NCBI RefSeq assembly: GCF_900129835.1
Contig: NZ_FQXA01000005.1
Coordinates: 186,001 to 250,000, forward strand
Origin: Stutzerimonas xanthomarina DSM 18231
GTDB lineage: Bacteria > Pseudomonadota > Gammaproteobacteria > Pseudomonadales > Pseudomonadaceae
Direction of reading: 5' to 3'
Length of the DNA stretch: 64,000 nucleotides
Below the pieces are notes generated by a model. That model had not been told where the DNA came from. It did not search any database and saw only the letters and a program-made list of their open reading frames with translations. A program made the translations under genes and the position numbers. Below are positions 17,249 through 26,604 of the stretch, piece by piece. Every line of letters starts with the position of its first letter. The stretch's first letter is position 1.

Positions 17249-17834
17249 AGTAGGCCATCAAATCAGGCGCCGGGACGGATTCCGCCCGGCGGGGAGAATA
17301 CAGCCCGATGTATCTGGCGGCTGGCACGCCGCGATTCAGATCGCACCTAGGCGGTCGAGCAATTCGCGGCACCGAGGGGACCGAAAAGACAGTCCTTGGT
17401 TTGGAGGCGTATCGCTATGTAGCCTGGGCTGAACTTGATCCGCGGCCTGCACTGCCGGAGTCACGGTTTAGCGGGCACAGGTGTGAACCACTATGGAGGC
17501 AGCATGAAGGCATTGCAAGGCATCGAGGGACAGGTGGGGGTGGGCAGAGCGTGCAGGTGCGAAGTGCGGCAAAGGAGAGTTCAGGATTCGAGTCGCTGCT
17601 GCAGGCCTGAACCGTGCCGATCTGCTGCAACTCGCGTGACATTTATCTGCTGTCATTCGGCATGACCGGATCCTCTGCTTGGGTGTGCCGGGATGGTCAG
17701 CGAGACGGATGAGAGCGCTTCGTATCAAGGCTTTTGCGGCGCTGGCAGCAACCAAGTGTCTGGCAAGGGTGCGTTGGTGATGGGCGACACTCTGGTATGA
17801 GCAATCCAGGCGCATGCGCCTGGATATCAGGGTA
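17249..17834. other. Intergenic region between prc and the M18 aminopeptidase gene
   Basis: About 590 bp without a convincing gene: the open frames are short, lack ribosome sites and read like shadows. The one structural element that I see is the palindrome at 17804-17825. The prc promoter should lie at the left side, but no clear box can be read. Confidence 0.5.
17804..17825 (-). terminator. Perfect 22-bp palindrome, probable apeB terminator
   Basis: ATCCAGGCGCA followed by its exact complement, 10-31 nt past the stop of the M18 aminopeptidase gene. It folds as a hairpin with a small loop; only a weak T-run (TTGCT) follows on the minus strand, so efficiency is uncertain. Confidence 0.5.
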
Positions 17835-19124
17835 TCAAGGCAACTCGGAGCTCGAATAGAAAGCGCTGAGTACCTTCACCAGATGCGCCAGGTCCTGGCT
17901 GCCGGCCAGCTCGCGGATAGAGTGCATGCCAAAGGTCGGCAGGCCGATATCGACGGTGCGCACGCCGAGCTGGCTGGCGGTGATTGGGCCGATGGTCGAG
18001 CCGCAGCCCATGTCACTGCGGGTGACGAAACTTTGCACCGACACTTCGTTTTCCAGACAGAGATGACGGAAAAAGCCGGCGGTTTCGCTACTCGTGGCGT
18101 AGCGCTGGTTGCTATTGACCTTGATCACCGGCCCGGCATTGAGTTTAGGGCCGTGGTTGCCGTCATGTTTGTCGGAATAGTTCGGATGCACCGCGTGCGC
18201 ATTGTCGGCCGAGATCAACAGTGAGCGGTTAATGCTGCGCTGGAAGGACTCGCCTTCAGGCAATACGCGGCGTAATACCTGCTCGAGAAACGGCCCGTCC
18301 GCTCCGCACATCGAGGTGGAGCCAACTTCTTCATGGTCGGTGCAGACCAGCACGCAGGTTTCCTCGGCGGCGGCGCGCAACAGGGCTTGGAGGCCGGCAA
18401 AACACGACAGCAGGTTATCCAGGCGGGCGCCGGCGATGAAGTCGCCATTCAGGCCGATCACCGCAGCACCCTGGGTATCGTAGAAACTCAGCTCGAAATC
18501 CAGTACGACGTCAGCCACCAGACCATGCTCGCGGCTCAGTTGGTCCGCCAGCAGCGCGCGAAAATCCGGGCTGTCTTCACTGGCGACTTGCGCCAGCACC
18601 GGCGGCAGCTCGTTCTGCGGGTTGATCGCCCAACCCTGATTGGCGTCTCGATTGAGATGGATGGCAAGGCTGGGAATCACTGCAATAGGCAGCTGGAAAT
18701 CGATCAGCTGGCTTTCGATCCGACCGTCTCGGCTATAGGTCACGCGTCCAGCCAGGGACAAGTCGCGGTCGAACCACGGCGCCAGCAATGCGCCACCGTA
18801 GACTTCTACGCCGAGTTGCCAGAAGCCTTGCCGTTGCAGTTCAGGTTGCGGCTTCACCCGTAGGCAGGGACTGTCCGTGTGAGCGCCGACCAAGCGCATG
18901 CCATTTTCGATGACTGACCGCGTCCCGAGCTGGAACGCGACGATCGCAGAGTCGTTACGGGTGACGTAGTAACGGCCGCCCGATTCGGTGTCCCATGTCT
19001 CGCGCTCATCCAGCGCTTTGAAGCCAGCGGCCTGCAGGGTCTTGGCGAGACTCGCGGTGGCGTGGAATGGGGTAGGGGAGGCCTTGAGGTAATCAATCAG
19101 ACCCTGGTTGAGTTCTTCGCGCAT
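17835..19124 (-). CDS. apeB: M18 family aminopeptidase
   Basis: 429 residues, normal for M18 aminopeptidases (aspartyl aminopeptidase-like; apeB in Pseudomonas). The dinuclear zinc site is visible: GAHTDSP (His/Asp), [10 protein letters not shown] (Glu-Glu) and [12 protein letters not shown] (Asp), with a C-terminal His in the closing segment. The N-terminus [19 protein letters not shown] is characteristic. Cytoplasmic; it removes N-terminal residues from peptides. Monocistronic on the minus strand. Confidence 0.93.
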   Translation of the reverse strand: MREELNQGLIDYLKASPTPFHATASLAKTLQAAGFKALDERETWDTESGGRYYVTRNDSAIVAFQLGTRSVIENGMRLVGAHTDSPCLRVKPQPELQRQGFWQLGVEVYGGALLAPWFDRDLSLAGRVTYSRDGRIESQLIDFQLPIAVIPSLAIHLNRDANQGWAINPQNELPPVLAQVASEDSPDFRALLADQLSREHGLVADVVLDFELSFYDTQGAAVIGLNGDFIAGARLDNLLSCFAGLQALLRAAAEETCVLVCTDHEEVGSTSMCGADGPFLEQVLRRVLPEGESFQRSINRSLLISADNAHAVHPNYSDKHDGNHGPKLNAGPVIKVNSNQRYATSSETAGFFRHLCLENEVSVQSFVTRSDMGCGSTIGPITASQLGVRTVDIGLPTFGMHSIRELAGSQDLAHLVKVLSAFYSSSELP

Positions 19125-19396
19125 GAGCGGCTCCGGACGGCAAGGGCCGAAAGTTTATAGCATCGGGACCGGTGTCGCTGCAGGTCGCAGCGCCTTATGA
19201 AGTAACAGCCGCGCCTGGCTATTACTTCAAACGAATACCGATGCTTCTCGCGGCCCATGGCAGGCTTGCGGCCTTACTCGTTGAGTTCCGACAGCGTCCA
19301 CCCATCGATCTGCTGTATCTGTATCTCGCGGTTATGAGTGCCCAATCCTTGTTTCGGCCGAGCATCCTTGGTGTCGAAAGCGAACGGCTCGCTAGC

Positions 19397-20269
19397 TTAG
19401 CCGCGCTGGCGCAGGGCTTCGATGCGGTCTTCTAAGGACGGGTGGGTCATCAGCAGACCGGCCAGGCCGTTGCGCAGGGCGCCGTTGATGCTGAAGGCCT
19501 TGAGGCTGTCCGGCATGTCGACCGGCACGCCCTGTTCCGCGCGCAATCGCTGGAGAGCGCCGATCATGGCGCTGGTGCCGGCCAGCTGTGCGCCTGCCTC
19601 GTCGGCGCGGAATTCACGTTTACGCGAGAACCACATGACGATGATGCTGGCGAGAATACCCAGTACCAGCTCGGCGAAGATGGTTGCTACGAAATAGCCG
19701 ATGCCATGGCCATCTTCGTTCTTTAAGATCGCACGGTCGACGAAGCTGCCGAAGATGCGCGCAAAGAACATGACGAAGGTGTTTACCACACCCTGAATCA
19801 GCGCGAGGGTCACCATGTCGCCATTGGAGACGTGACCGATTTCATGAGCCAGAACCGCCTTGACCTCGTCCGGCGAAAAGCGCTCGAGTAAACCTTGGCT
19901 GACGGCGACCAGCGCGTCGTTCTTGTTCCAGCCGGTGGCGAAGGCATTGGCTTCGTAGGCGGGGAAGATACCGACTTCGGGCATCTTGATCCCAGCATCC
20001 CGGGCAAGCTGCTCGACAGTTTGCAGCAACCACTGCTCATGGCGTGTGCGCGGTTGGCTGATGATCTCGGTGCGGGTACTCATCTTCGCCATCCATTTGG
20101 AGATGAACAGCGAAATCAGTGCGCCAGCGAAACCAAAAACGGCGCAGAAGGCCAGCAGGCTGCCGTAGTTCTGACCGGTATAGCGGTCGACCCCGAGCAG
20201 CTTGAGGGTGACACTGGCGACGACCAGTACAGCCAGGTTGGTGGCCAGGAACAAGAAAATGCGCATCAT
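19397..20269 (-). CDS. htpX: Membrane-bound zinc protease HtpX
   Basis: 290 residues, the standard HtpX length. Two N-terminal membrane helices (about 3-22 and 36-56) precede the M48 protease domain with [11 protein letters not shown] (H142, E143, H146), and two further helices lie near 153-220. The third zinc ligand is the Glu in [15 protein letters not shown]. It degrades damaged inner-membrane proteins, overlapping FtsH (family knowledge). The gene stands alone between apeB and a small hypothetical gene. Confidence 0.95.
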   Translation of the reverse strand: MMRIFLFLATNLAVLVVASVTLKLLGVDRYTGQNYGSLLAFCAVFGFAGALISLFISKWMAKMSTRTEIISQPRTRHEQWLLQTVEQLARDAGIKMPEVGIFPAYEANAFATGWNKNDALVAVSQGLLERFSPDEVKAVLAHEIGHVSNGDMVTLALIQGVVNTFVMFFARIFGSFVDRAILKNEDGHGIGYFVATIFAELVLGILASIIVMWFSRKREFRADEAGAQLAGTSAMIGALQRLRAEQGVPVDMPDSLKAFSINGALRNGLAGLLMTHPSLEDRIEALRQRG

Positions 20270-20383
20270 GTTGCGGCAGACTCCAGAGGGAACAGTAAAG
20301 AACGATAGGCTATATAAGGTGAGGGTCGTCGCGATTCAACCGAGCGACTATTTCAAGCTATGTCGCCTGCCTAGAAGCTGGAC

Positions 20384-20827
20384 TCAGCGATGATCGGCCA
20401 GTGAGCTATCGAACAGCTGGCGGGTCAGCTTTGCCAGCCGCTCGCTGTCGCCTTCACGCAATGTCTCTCGTAGCTGATGCGCCAGGGTGGACTGGACTCG
20501 ACGAACACTCGACGGCATTGATTCATGGCAGGCGAGGGCGTCGGGGACGCTGCGTGTCAGTCGCATGAATGCTTTCTCGGTGAGCGTCGCCTGGTCCAGT
20601 GCCTGGAAATGAATGGTGCTCTCGAAGCGCAGATAGCCTTCCTCGGCGAGCCATATCAGCGCACCGAGGCAGCCTTGGTGGCGCTTGCTGGGCAGGCCGA
20701 ACTCATCGGGTTCTTCATGGCCGATGAGGTCTCCGACGTACAGCGCGATCTTCCGCGGAAAGGCCTGATAAAGAATCAGCAGCCCGGCCGCGGCGTCCCG
20801 GTAGAAGTCGTCGATCTGCAGGTCCAT
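20384..20827 (-). CDS. Conserved hypothetical protein
   Basis: 147 residues, soluble, no signal peptide. Visible segments are FYRDAAAGLLILYQAFPRK, LGALIWLAEEGYLRFES and an Arg/Leu-rich C-terminal helix. The middle resembles a winged-helix-like fold, but I cannot assign a function. It starts 5 bp after the alaA stop and is therefore probably its operon partner. Confidence 0.75.
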   Translation of the reverse strand: MDLQIDDFYRDAAAGLLILYQAFPRKIALYVGDLIGHEEPDEFGLPSKRHQGCLGALIWLAEEGYLRFESTIHFQALDQATLTEKAFMRLTRSVPDALACHESMPSSVRRVQSTLAHQLRETLREGDSERLAKLTRQLFDSSLADHR

Positions 20828-20832
20828 CGATC

Positions 20833-22044
20833 CTACTGACTGTAGGTCTTGAGGAAATTGCCGATGCGGCCAATTGCTTGCTCGAGGTCATCGACGCGGG
20901 GCAGGGTGACTACCCGGAAGTGATCCGGCCAAGGCCAATTGAACGCCGTCCCCTGAACGACCAGTAGTTTTTCTGACAGCAGCAGATCGAGGACGAATTT
21001 CTCATCGTTGTGGATCGGGCAGATCTTCGGATCGATTCGAGGGAAGGCATACAGCGCACCCATTGGCTTGACGCAGCTGACGCCGGGAATGTCGTTGAGC
21101 AATTCCCAGGTCCGGTTACGTTGTTCCAGCAGTCGGCCCGGTGGCAGCACCAGATCGTTGATGCTCTGGTAGCCGCCCAGAGCCGTCTGAATGGCGTGCT
21201 GGGAAGGCACGTTGGCGCACAGGCGCATATTGGCCAGAATGTCGATGCCTTCGATGTAGCTCTGTGCTTTGTGCTTGGGGCCGGTGATTGCGACCCAGCC
21301 GGAGCGGAAGCCAGCGACCCGGTAGGACTTTGAAAGCCCGTTGAAGGTGAGGCACAACACATCAGGGGCAAGGGATGCGGTGCAGATGTGCACAGCATCG
21401 TCATAAAGGATCTTGTCGTAGATCTCATCGGAGAACAGCACCAGCTTGTGCTGACGAGCCAGCTCGACCATGCCCTCCAGGATTTCGCGTGGATATACCG
21501 CACCCGTGGGGTTGTTTGGGTTGATCAGTACCAGTGCCTTGGTGTTCGGCGTGATCTTGGCTTTGATGTCGGCGAGATCCGGCCACCAGTTCGCCTGCTC
21601 GTCGCAGAGGTAATGCACCGGTTTGCCGCCCGCCAGGCTCACGGCGGCGGTCCACAAAGGGTAGTCGGGCGCCGGAATCAGTACTTCATCACCATTATTG
21701 AGCAGCGCCTGCATGGACATCACGATCAGCTCGGACACGCCGTTGCCAAGGTAGATGTCTTCGATAGTGATGCCTTCTACCTGCTTCTGCTGGTAGTACT
21801 GCATGATTGCCTTGCGTGCGCTAAACAGGCCTTTGGAGTCGCTGTAGCCCTGCGCGGTGGGCAGGTTGCGGATTACGTCCTGGAGGATTTCCTCCGGCGC
21901 TTCGAAACCGAACGGTGCCGGGTTGCCGATGTTCAGCTTGAGGATGCGATGGCCTTCCTCTTCCAGGCGTTTGGCGTGCTTGAGCACTGGCCCACGGATG
22001 TCGTAGCAGACATTGGCGAGCTTGTTCGATTTGCTGACCTGCAT
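20833..22044 (-). CDS. alaA: Alanine-synthesising aminotransferase AlaA
   Basis: 403 residues, a class I PLP aminotransferase nearly the length of Escherichia coli AlaA (YfbQ), with the same opening (KSNKLANVCYDIRGPVLKHA). Landmarks are LINPNNPTGAVYP, the Asp/Tyr of FSDEIYDKILYD and the Schiff-base lysine K239 in LTFNGLSKSYRVAGFRSGW. It transfers an amino group from glutamate to pyruvate to make L-alanine (family knowledge). It is divergent from msrB, with about 190 bp between the starts. Confidence 0.92.
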   Translation of the reverse strand: MQVSKSNKLANVCYDIRGPVLKHAKRLEEEGHRILKLNIGNPAPFGFEAPEEILQDVIRNLPTAQGYSDSKGLFSARKAIMQYYQQKQVEGITIEDIYLGNGVSELIVMSMQALLNNGDEVLIPAPDYPLWTAAVSLAGGKPVHYLCDEQANWWPDLADIKAKITPNTKALVLINPNNPTGAVYPREILEGMVELARQHKLVLFSDEIYDKILYDDAVHICTASLAPDVLCLTFNGLSKSYRVAGFRSGWVAITGPKHKAQSYIEGIDILANMRLCANVPSQHAIQTALGGYQSINDLVLPPGRLLEQRNRTWELLNDIPGVSCVKPMGALYAFPRIDPKICPIHNDEKFVLDLLLSEKLLVVQGTAFNWPWPDHFRVVTLPRVDDLEQAIGRIGNFLKTYSQ

Positions 22045-22234
22045 GATCCTGAGTGTCCCGAAGTGAAGACGTGTCCAGCTTTCGACGGCTGGCGACGTTT
22101 GGCATGAACCCGGGCGCCTTGGCAGTCTGAAACCCCGCTGCCAGACTAGGCGTCTAAGAGCAACGCATCATACGTGCGGCCCGACTACCGGAAAAGGTAC
22201 AGATCCGCCTTTTTTGAGATCACGAGGTGTACCG

Positions 22235-22633
22235 ATGGACAAGCTAGAGAAACCGCTGGAAACCTGGCGTGAAGAGCTCTCCGACGAACAATTTCAAGTC
22301 TGCCGACTGGGTGCGACCGAGCGACCCTTTAGCGGTCAGTACAACGAAACGAAAACACCCGGCATTTATCATTGCGCCTGCTGCGACGCACCGTTGTTCG
22401 ATTCTCACGCCAAGTTCGATTCCAGCTGCGGTTGGCCGAGCTACTTTCAGCCGGTCAGCGATACAGCGATCGCCAGCGTCGACGACTTCAGTCACGGTAT
22501 GCACCGCATCGAAGTTAAATGTGCCCGTTGCGATGCGCATCTGGGCCATGTGTTCCCCGATGGTCCTGCGCCGACCGGGCTGCGCTATTGCATCAATTCA
22601 GTCTCTCTCAACCACAAGCCGCGCGAGGCCTGA
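22235..22633 (+). CDS. msrB: Peptide-methionine (R)-S-oxide reductase MsrB
   Basis: 132 residues from the ATG at 22235, chosen because ACGAGGTG precedes it; an upstream in-frame ATG lacks a site. Zinc ligands are C47/C50 and C96/C99, the catalytic cysteine is C119 in RYCINSVSL, and C65 in SSCGWPSY is a likely resolving residue. It repairs methionine R-sulfoxide in proteins using thioredoxin. It is followed 32 bp later by a glutathione peroxidase gene, forming an oxidant-defence pair. Confidence 0.95.
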   Translation: MDKLEKPLETWREELSDEQFQVCRLGATERPFSGQYNETKTPGIYHCACCDAPLFDSHAKFDSSCGWPSYFQPVSDTAIASVDDFSHGMHRIEVKCARCDAHLGHVFPDGPAPTGLRYCINSVSLNHKPREA

Positions 22634-22665
22634 CCGGCATTGCTACGCGTCATCAGGGTACCGCC

Positions 22666-23148
22666 ATGCGCGATCCGCTGTTCGAGATTCCTTGCCTCAC
22701 CATAAATGGCCAGCAGAAGACGCTTGCCGAGTTCGACGCCAAAGTACTGCTGGTGGTCAACACGGCGAGTAAGTGTGGCTTCACTCCGCAATACAAGGGG
22801 CTCGAGGCGCTATGGCAGCGCTATGGCGAACAAGGGTTGTTGGTTCTTGGCTTTCCCTGTGATCAGTTCGGCCATCAGGAGCCAGGCGATGAAGAGCAGA
22901 TTGCAACCTTCTGTGAAAGGAATTTTGGAGTCAGCTTTCCGCTGTTTGCCAAAGTTCGGGTCAATGGCGGCGAGGCCCATCCTCTGTTTGTCGAATTGAA
23001 GAAGCGCGCGCCCGGCTTTCTAGGCAGCAAGGCGATCAAGTGGAATTTCACCAAGTTCTTGATCGCAGATGAAGGGCGCTCGGTCGAGCGTTTCGCTTCG
23101 CGCACCTCGCCGGATGCGCTGGCGGCGCATATCGAAACTTATTTGTAG
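22666..23148 (+). CDS. Glutathione peroxidase (Cys type)
   Basis: 160 residues from the ATG at 22666, normal for bacterial BtuE/Gpx. The catalytic tetrad is visible: C37 in NTASKCGFTPQ, Q71 in FGHQEPG, and W125-N126 in IKWNFTKFL. It contains cysteine rather than selenocysteine, so it probably uses thioredoxin to reduce peroxides (family knowledge). No signal peptide, hence cytoplasmic. A longer in-frame ORF starts inside msrB, but the N-terminal family match begins at this ATG. It lies in an apparent operon with msrB and is a paralogue of the secreted version at 62271. Confidence 0.9.
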   Translation: MRDPLFEIPCLTINGQQKTLAEFDAKVLLVVNTASKCGFTPQYKGLEALWQRYGEQGLLVLGFPCDQFGHQEPGDEEQIATFCERNFGVSFPLFAKVRVNGGEAHPLFVELKKRAPGFLGSKAIKWNFTKFLIADEGRSVERFASRTSPDALAAHIETYL

Positions 23149-23213
23149 CCTGTGATCCCGAGGCTGCTACTCCAGTTTGCGGGTAGCTGGCACGATCGTT
23201 CTGGAGTCGTTGA

Positions 23214-24092
23214 ATGGATGCTGAGCTGAAAGCTTTTTTGCAGCGCGCCGATGCGCTGATATCGCGCCTGGAGCCTTTGTTGCCAGCGCAGCGGGCACCG
23301 GTGGATTGGGCCACGAGCCTGGCCGCGCGTTGGCATCGTGAAGGGCAGGGCGGCTACTTGCAGCCGCTAAATGTGTCGCTCGACATGAAGCTAAACGATT
23401 TGATCGGTATCGACCGGCAGTGTGAGCTGTTGTCGCGCAATACCCGTCAGTTCGTTTCAGGACTGCCGGCGAATCATGTTCTGCTCTGGGGCGCGCGCGG
23501 CACGGGCAAATCTTCGTTGATTCGAGCGTTGCTGGCCGAACATGCAGCAGAAGGAATGCGCCTGATTGAAATCGAGCGCGACCATCTGGCTGACCTGCCA
23601 AGGCTGGTCGACCAGCTAGCGGGGCAGTCGCAGCATTTTGTGGTGTTCTGCGATGACCTTTCGTTCGAGGCAGGTGAGGGCGACTATCGGATCTTGAAGA
23701 GCGTGCTGGACGGCTCGCTCGAGCGCGCGCCTGAGAATGTTCTGCTGTATGCCACATCGAATCGGCGCCACCTTGTGCCTGAACGTCAGAGTGACAACGA
23801 AAACTGGCAGATGGTTGATGGTGAGCTTCATCCCAACGAGGCGGTCGAGGACAAGATTGCGTTGTCGGACCGCTTTGGGCTTTGGCTGTCGTTCTACCCG
23901 TTCAGCCAGGAGCATTACCTGAACGTGGTGCGGCACTGGATCGGCTCGCTGGCCATTCAGGCGGGGCTGAGCTGGAATTGGGATGATGAACTGGAAAAGG
24001 ACGCCGTGCGCTGGGCCACGGCGCGTGGTAATCGCAACGGTCGCTGTGCTTATCAGTTCGCCCGGCAGTGGGTAGGGATTCGCCTGCTCTGA
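23214..24092 (+). CDS. DUF815-family AAA-like ATPase
   Basis: 292 residues. The Walker A is LLWGARGTGKSS (about 91-101), Walker B is FVVFCDDLSFE, and sensor-like TSNRRHLVPE follows. The overall sequence matches the DUF815 (PF05673) family of predicted P-loop ATPases, whose biological role is not established. Cytoplasmic. It follows the peroxidase gene by 65 bp on the same strand, but a shared transcript is uncertain. Confidence 0.85.
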   Translation: MDAELKAFLQRADALISRLEPLLPAQRAPVDWATSLAARWHREGQGGYLQPLNVSLDMKLNDLIGIDRQCELLSRNTRQFVSGLPANHVLLWGARGTGKSSLIRALLAEHAAEGMRLIEIERDHLADLPRLVDQLAGQSQHFVVFCDDLSFEAGEGDYRILKSVLDGSLERAPENVLLYATSNRRHLVPERQSDNENWQMVDGELHPNEAVEDKIALSDRFGLWLSFYPFSQEHYLNVVRHWIGSLAIQAGLSWNWDDELEKDAVRWATARGNRNGRCAYQFARQWVGIRLL

Positions 24093-24193
24093 CCGATTGG
24101 CAGGCCTTGCCGCTGCCTCGTCCTAATGCAGCTGCTGGGACGTCTTGCGGCGAGGCGCGTTTCCGCTTCCTACAGCTACAGCATGCATCAGTC

Positions 24194-24877
24194 TCAGTTG
24201 GCTGACGTTGCCTTTCTGCCCATTTCGATAAGTTTGGCAGTCATGCGTTGCTCGCCGGGTAACAGGTTCTCCACGGATTCACGTGCCTTCATGCGCGAAT
24301 AGTGCGCGGCCAGGGCTGGCCAGCGTCCGGCGTCGATCATTTCGCCACCGTGCTCCATGTTAATCAGCTGGCACGCAACGGCTATATCGGCGATCGAGAG
24401 CTGCTCGCCAATGAAAAAAGCGTTCTCCCCCAACTGTCGCTCGAGGTAGTCGAAGTGCGGTGGCAGCTTCTCGTTCAATGCGCTCTGCACGGTTTCCTCG
24501 TTGCAGGGCTTACCCGAGCTCGGCTTCAGCACGCGGTTGCGGAAAATTCCGAATGTCGTCAGCGGTGCAAGTTCGTAATCGGCATATTTTTCCAGCCAGC
24601 GTATCTGGGCCCGGTCGGCCGGACTGTCGCCGTAGAGCTGCGCTGTTTGGCCGTAAGTCTCGTCGAGGTACTGACAGATCACGCTGGAGTCGGCGAGGCA
24701 GAGGTCTTCATCTTTCAGGGCAGGGATGCGTCCCAGGGGATTGAGTTGTAGATACCATTCGGGCGGAGTGAATGGCATGACGACTTCGAGCCCATAGTCC
24801 AAGCCCTTTTCCTGCAGACAGAGGCGTACCTTGCGAACGAAAGGCGATAGAGGGGCACCGAATACAGTTATTGGCAT
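24194..24877 (-). CDS. Glutathione S-transferase
   Basis: 227 residues from the ATG at 24877, which has GGAG 8 nt upstream; a longer frame to 24934 has no such site. The thioredoxin-like N-domain begins MPITVFGAPLSPFVRKVRL, with the Ser/Pro active-site region, and contains PLGRIPAL and DSSVICQYLDETY, the glutathione-binding loops. An all-helical C-domain follows. Likely cytosolic detoxification or thiol transfer; substrate unknown. Confidence 0.88.
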   Translation of the reverse strand: MPITVFGAPLSPFVRKVRLCLQEKGLDYGLEVVMPFTPPEWYLQLNPLGRIPALKDEDLCLADSSVICQYLDETYGQTAQLYGDSPADRAQIRWLEKYADYELAPLTTFGIFRNRVLKPSSGKPCNEETVQSALNEKLPPHFDYLERQLGENAFFIGEQLSIADIAVACQLINMEHGGEMIDAGRWPALAAHYSRMKARESVENLLPGEQRMTAKLIEMGRKATSAN

Positions 24878-24973
24878 AACGAGTTCTCCACAGCAGGGAG
24901 GCAACCGCCGGACGTGAGAGGAACGAGTGAACACGGCAATTGGAGCGCCGTCTCGATTCGTCCGATTTGTGCC

Positions 24974-25810
24974 TTAGTAGATGTTGTTCTTCTTCCAGTC
25001 GTCTTCGCTTTCGAGGCTTTTCAGACCTTCGGCCAGCTCGCTCGGCTCGTCAAGTTTCGGCTGATGTTGTGTCTGCTCAAGCTTATTGGCATGGCTGTAA
25101 CTCGCTTCGAGTTTGCTCAGCTGGGCTTGATAGTCGGCCGGGTTGGCCTGCTTGCGGATGTGCTGGATGCCGCGCTCGAAAGCCAGGCGTGCCTTATGCG
25201 CGCTGCCCTGTTGAAGTGCCTGTTGGCCAACATTGCTGAAGTATTCGACATGCAGCATCACCATCATCCGCTGGATCTGATGAATCCAGCGCTTGGCAGC
25301 GGTGGTATCCAGCTGATTCTGCTTGTTGGCCCAGACGATCTGTGCATGCAGGTCTTCCATCAGCAGGCGAATCTCCTTCGCCTGGGCTTCGGTGATGACC
25401 TTGACTGGCGCGTTTTCCACGAGGATTTCTTCCCCTTTGGCAGCCGCGCTGCGCAGCGCGGCTAACCGGGGTTCGAGTGTGGGGTTCTTTTTGTCGAGGG
25501 GGAGTAACTTCTCGCCCAGGCCCAGCTCCAGGCGCGTCAGCAACAGCTTGAGTGCTGGCGTCATCATCTGGCCTGGAAAACTCTCGGAGAGATTGGCGCA
25601 GCGGCGCATGCGGTCGCTGAGTTCGGCGCGGACGCGCGCCTTTTCCAGGTTGTTCTTCTCGACGATCTGATTGATGACGCCGATTGCAATCAGGATGAAC
25701 AGGCCGGCAACGACCAAGCCAGTAATCAGAACTGGGGACACGAAACGCACCTCTCTGACCGAGCGATTTTTTCCGAGTGTAGAGCGTTGGATGGCAAGCT
25801 GATAGCTCAA
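24974..25810 (-). CDS. Conserved membrane-anchored protein, unknown
   Basis: 278 residues with one transmembrane helix near the N-terminus (about 25-47, SPVLITGLVVAGLFILIAIG). The rest is soluble, mostly helical with coiled-coil character (EKNNLEKARVRAELSDRMR; AHKARLAFERGIQHIRKQ). The latter segment looks TPR-like. It has the look of a Pseudomonas-specific conserved protein; I do not assign a role. It reads away from the tRNA pair next to it. Confidence 0.75.
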   Translation of the reverse strand: MSYQLAIQRSTLGKNRSVREVRFVSPVLITGLVVAGLFILIAIGVINQIVEKNNLEKARVRAELSDRMRRCANLSESFPGQMMTPALKLLLTRLELGLGEKLLPLDKKNPTLEPRLAALRSAAAKGEEILVENAPVKVITEAQAKEIRLLMEDLHAQIVWANKQNQLDTTAAKRWIHQIQRMMVMLHVEYFSNVGQQALQQGSAHKARLAFERGIQHIRKQANPADYQAQLSKLEASYSHANKLEQTQHQPKLDEPSELAEGLKSLESEDDWKKNNIY

Positions 25811-25853
25811 CGCTAGCTAGACGTTGGGTTCATAAAATATTTGCAGATGGTGC

Positions 25854-25882
25854 TTGACGACCCTGTTCGACGTCCATAGAAT
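25854..25882 (+). promoter_or_regulatory. Sigma-70 promoter of the tRNA-Glu/tRNA-Gly unit
   Basis: -35 TTGACG (25854-25859), a 17-nt spacer, -10 TAGAAT (25877-25882), followed by GCGCGCC, a GC-rich discriminator typical of stringently controlled stable RNA promoters. Confidence 0.75.
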
Positions 25883-25955
25883 GCGCGCCACTTGCAGCGT
25901 GAAGCTCTAAAGCGAAACGCTGAAAGCCGGAAAAAAGCAGTAGCTTCCGGGCAGC

Positions 25956-26031
25956 GTCCCCTTCGTCTAGTGGCCTAGGACACCGCCCTTTCACGGCGGT
26001 AACAGGGGTTCGAGTCCCCTAGGGGACGCCA
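25956..26031 (+). tRNA. tRNA-Glu (TTC)
   Basis: 76 nt with encoded CCA. Cloverleaf arms and the TTC anticodon in the loop CCTTTCACGG are visible. It is the first gene of a two-tRNA transcript. Confidence 0.95.
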
Positions 26032-26046
26032 TTTTTTGCAAGTATT

Positions 26047-26122
<76 letters not shown>

Positions 26123-26161
26123 AATTTGCTCCGAGTCTTTTTTGAAAGATTTCGAAGCGCT

Positions 26162-26189
26162 AAAAAAGCGACCTCAGGGTCGCTTTTTT
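26162..26189 (+). terminator. Rho-independent terminator of the tRNA unit
   Basis: The stem AAAAAAGCGACC/GGTCGCTTTTTT with a short loop and T-tract, 39 nt past tRNA-Gly. The A/T flanks make it potentially bidirectional for the regulator gene reading in from the right. Confidence 0.9.
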
Positions 26190-26295
26190 CGTTTCTGGTC
26201 AATTCATCAGTGATTGCCCCCGCTGCGGATAGTCTGGATTGTCGAGTATTCGTCTCCTGACGTTTCCGCCAGACCCACCATCCGCACCCCACAGA

Positions 26296-26586
26296 TCAGG
26301 TGTACTTGGTAAAAATGCTGCGTACGCGCGCCAGCGTTTCGCTAGTGTCCTGAGTCTGATCGTGCATCGCCTCTTCTATCAGGCACGTCAGCATCAAGCG
26401 ATAGGACTTATCCAGAGCGCTGCGAGCGGCGGAAAACTGCTGGGCTATCGCTTCGCAATCCTCGCCGCGTTTGATCATGGCCTGGATGCCCCGTACCTGA
26501 CCTTCGACCCGCGCAAGCCGTTTCAGCATGGCCTGCTGTTGATCCTGTAGCTGTACGGATTCAGTGGCAGTTGTCTGGTCATTCAT
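26296..26586 (-). CDS. CsoR/CstR-family transcriptional repressor
   Basis: 96 residues from the ATG at 26586 (AGGT 7 nt upstream; an upstream GTG lacks a site). The all-helical DUF156 fold reads LKRLARVEGQVRGIQAMI. The first sensor cysteine is conserved in GEDCEAIAQQF (about C44). The second cysteine, C68 in YRLMLTCLIEEAM, is five residues before the position used in CsoR and CstR, and the CsoR copper-ligand His is absent. Copper sensing is therefore unlikely. The adjacent genes handle sulfide and sulfane sulfur, so a persulfide-sensing (CstR-like) role is the better guess. Two candidate operators are visible, at 26720 and 31389. Confidence 0.85.
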   Translation of the reverse strand: MNDQTTATESVQLQDQQQAMLKRLARVEGQVRGIQAMIKRGEDCEAIAQQFSAARSALDKSYRLMLTCLIEEAMHDQTQDTSETLARVRSIFTKYT

Positions 26587-26604
26587 GCTGATACCTGGCG
26601 TCAC

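Noticed and set aside
17308..17815. Several 70-115 codon frames between prc and apeB
   Set aside because: They overlap each other on both strands, lack ribosome sites and have skewed composition.
19172..19435. 87-codon plus-strand frame between apeB and htpX
   Set aside because: No ribosome site, overlaps the htpX 3' end and looks like a shadow; no family recognised.
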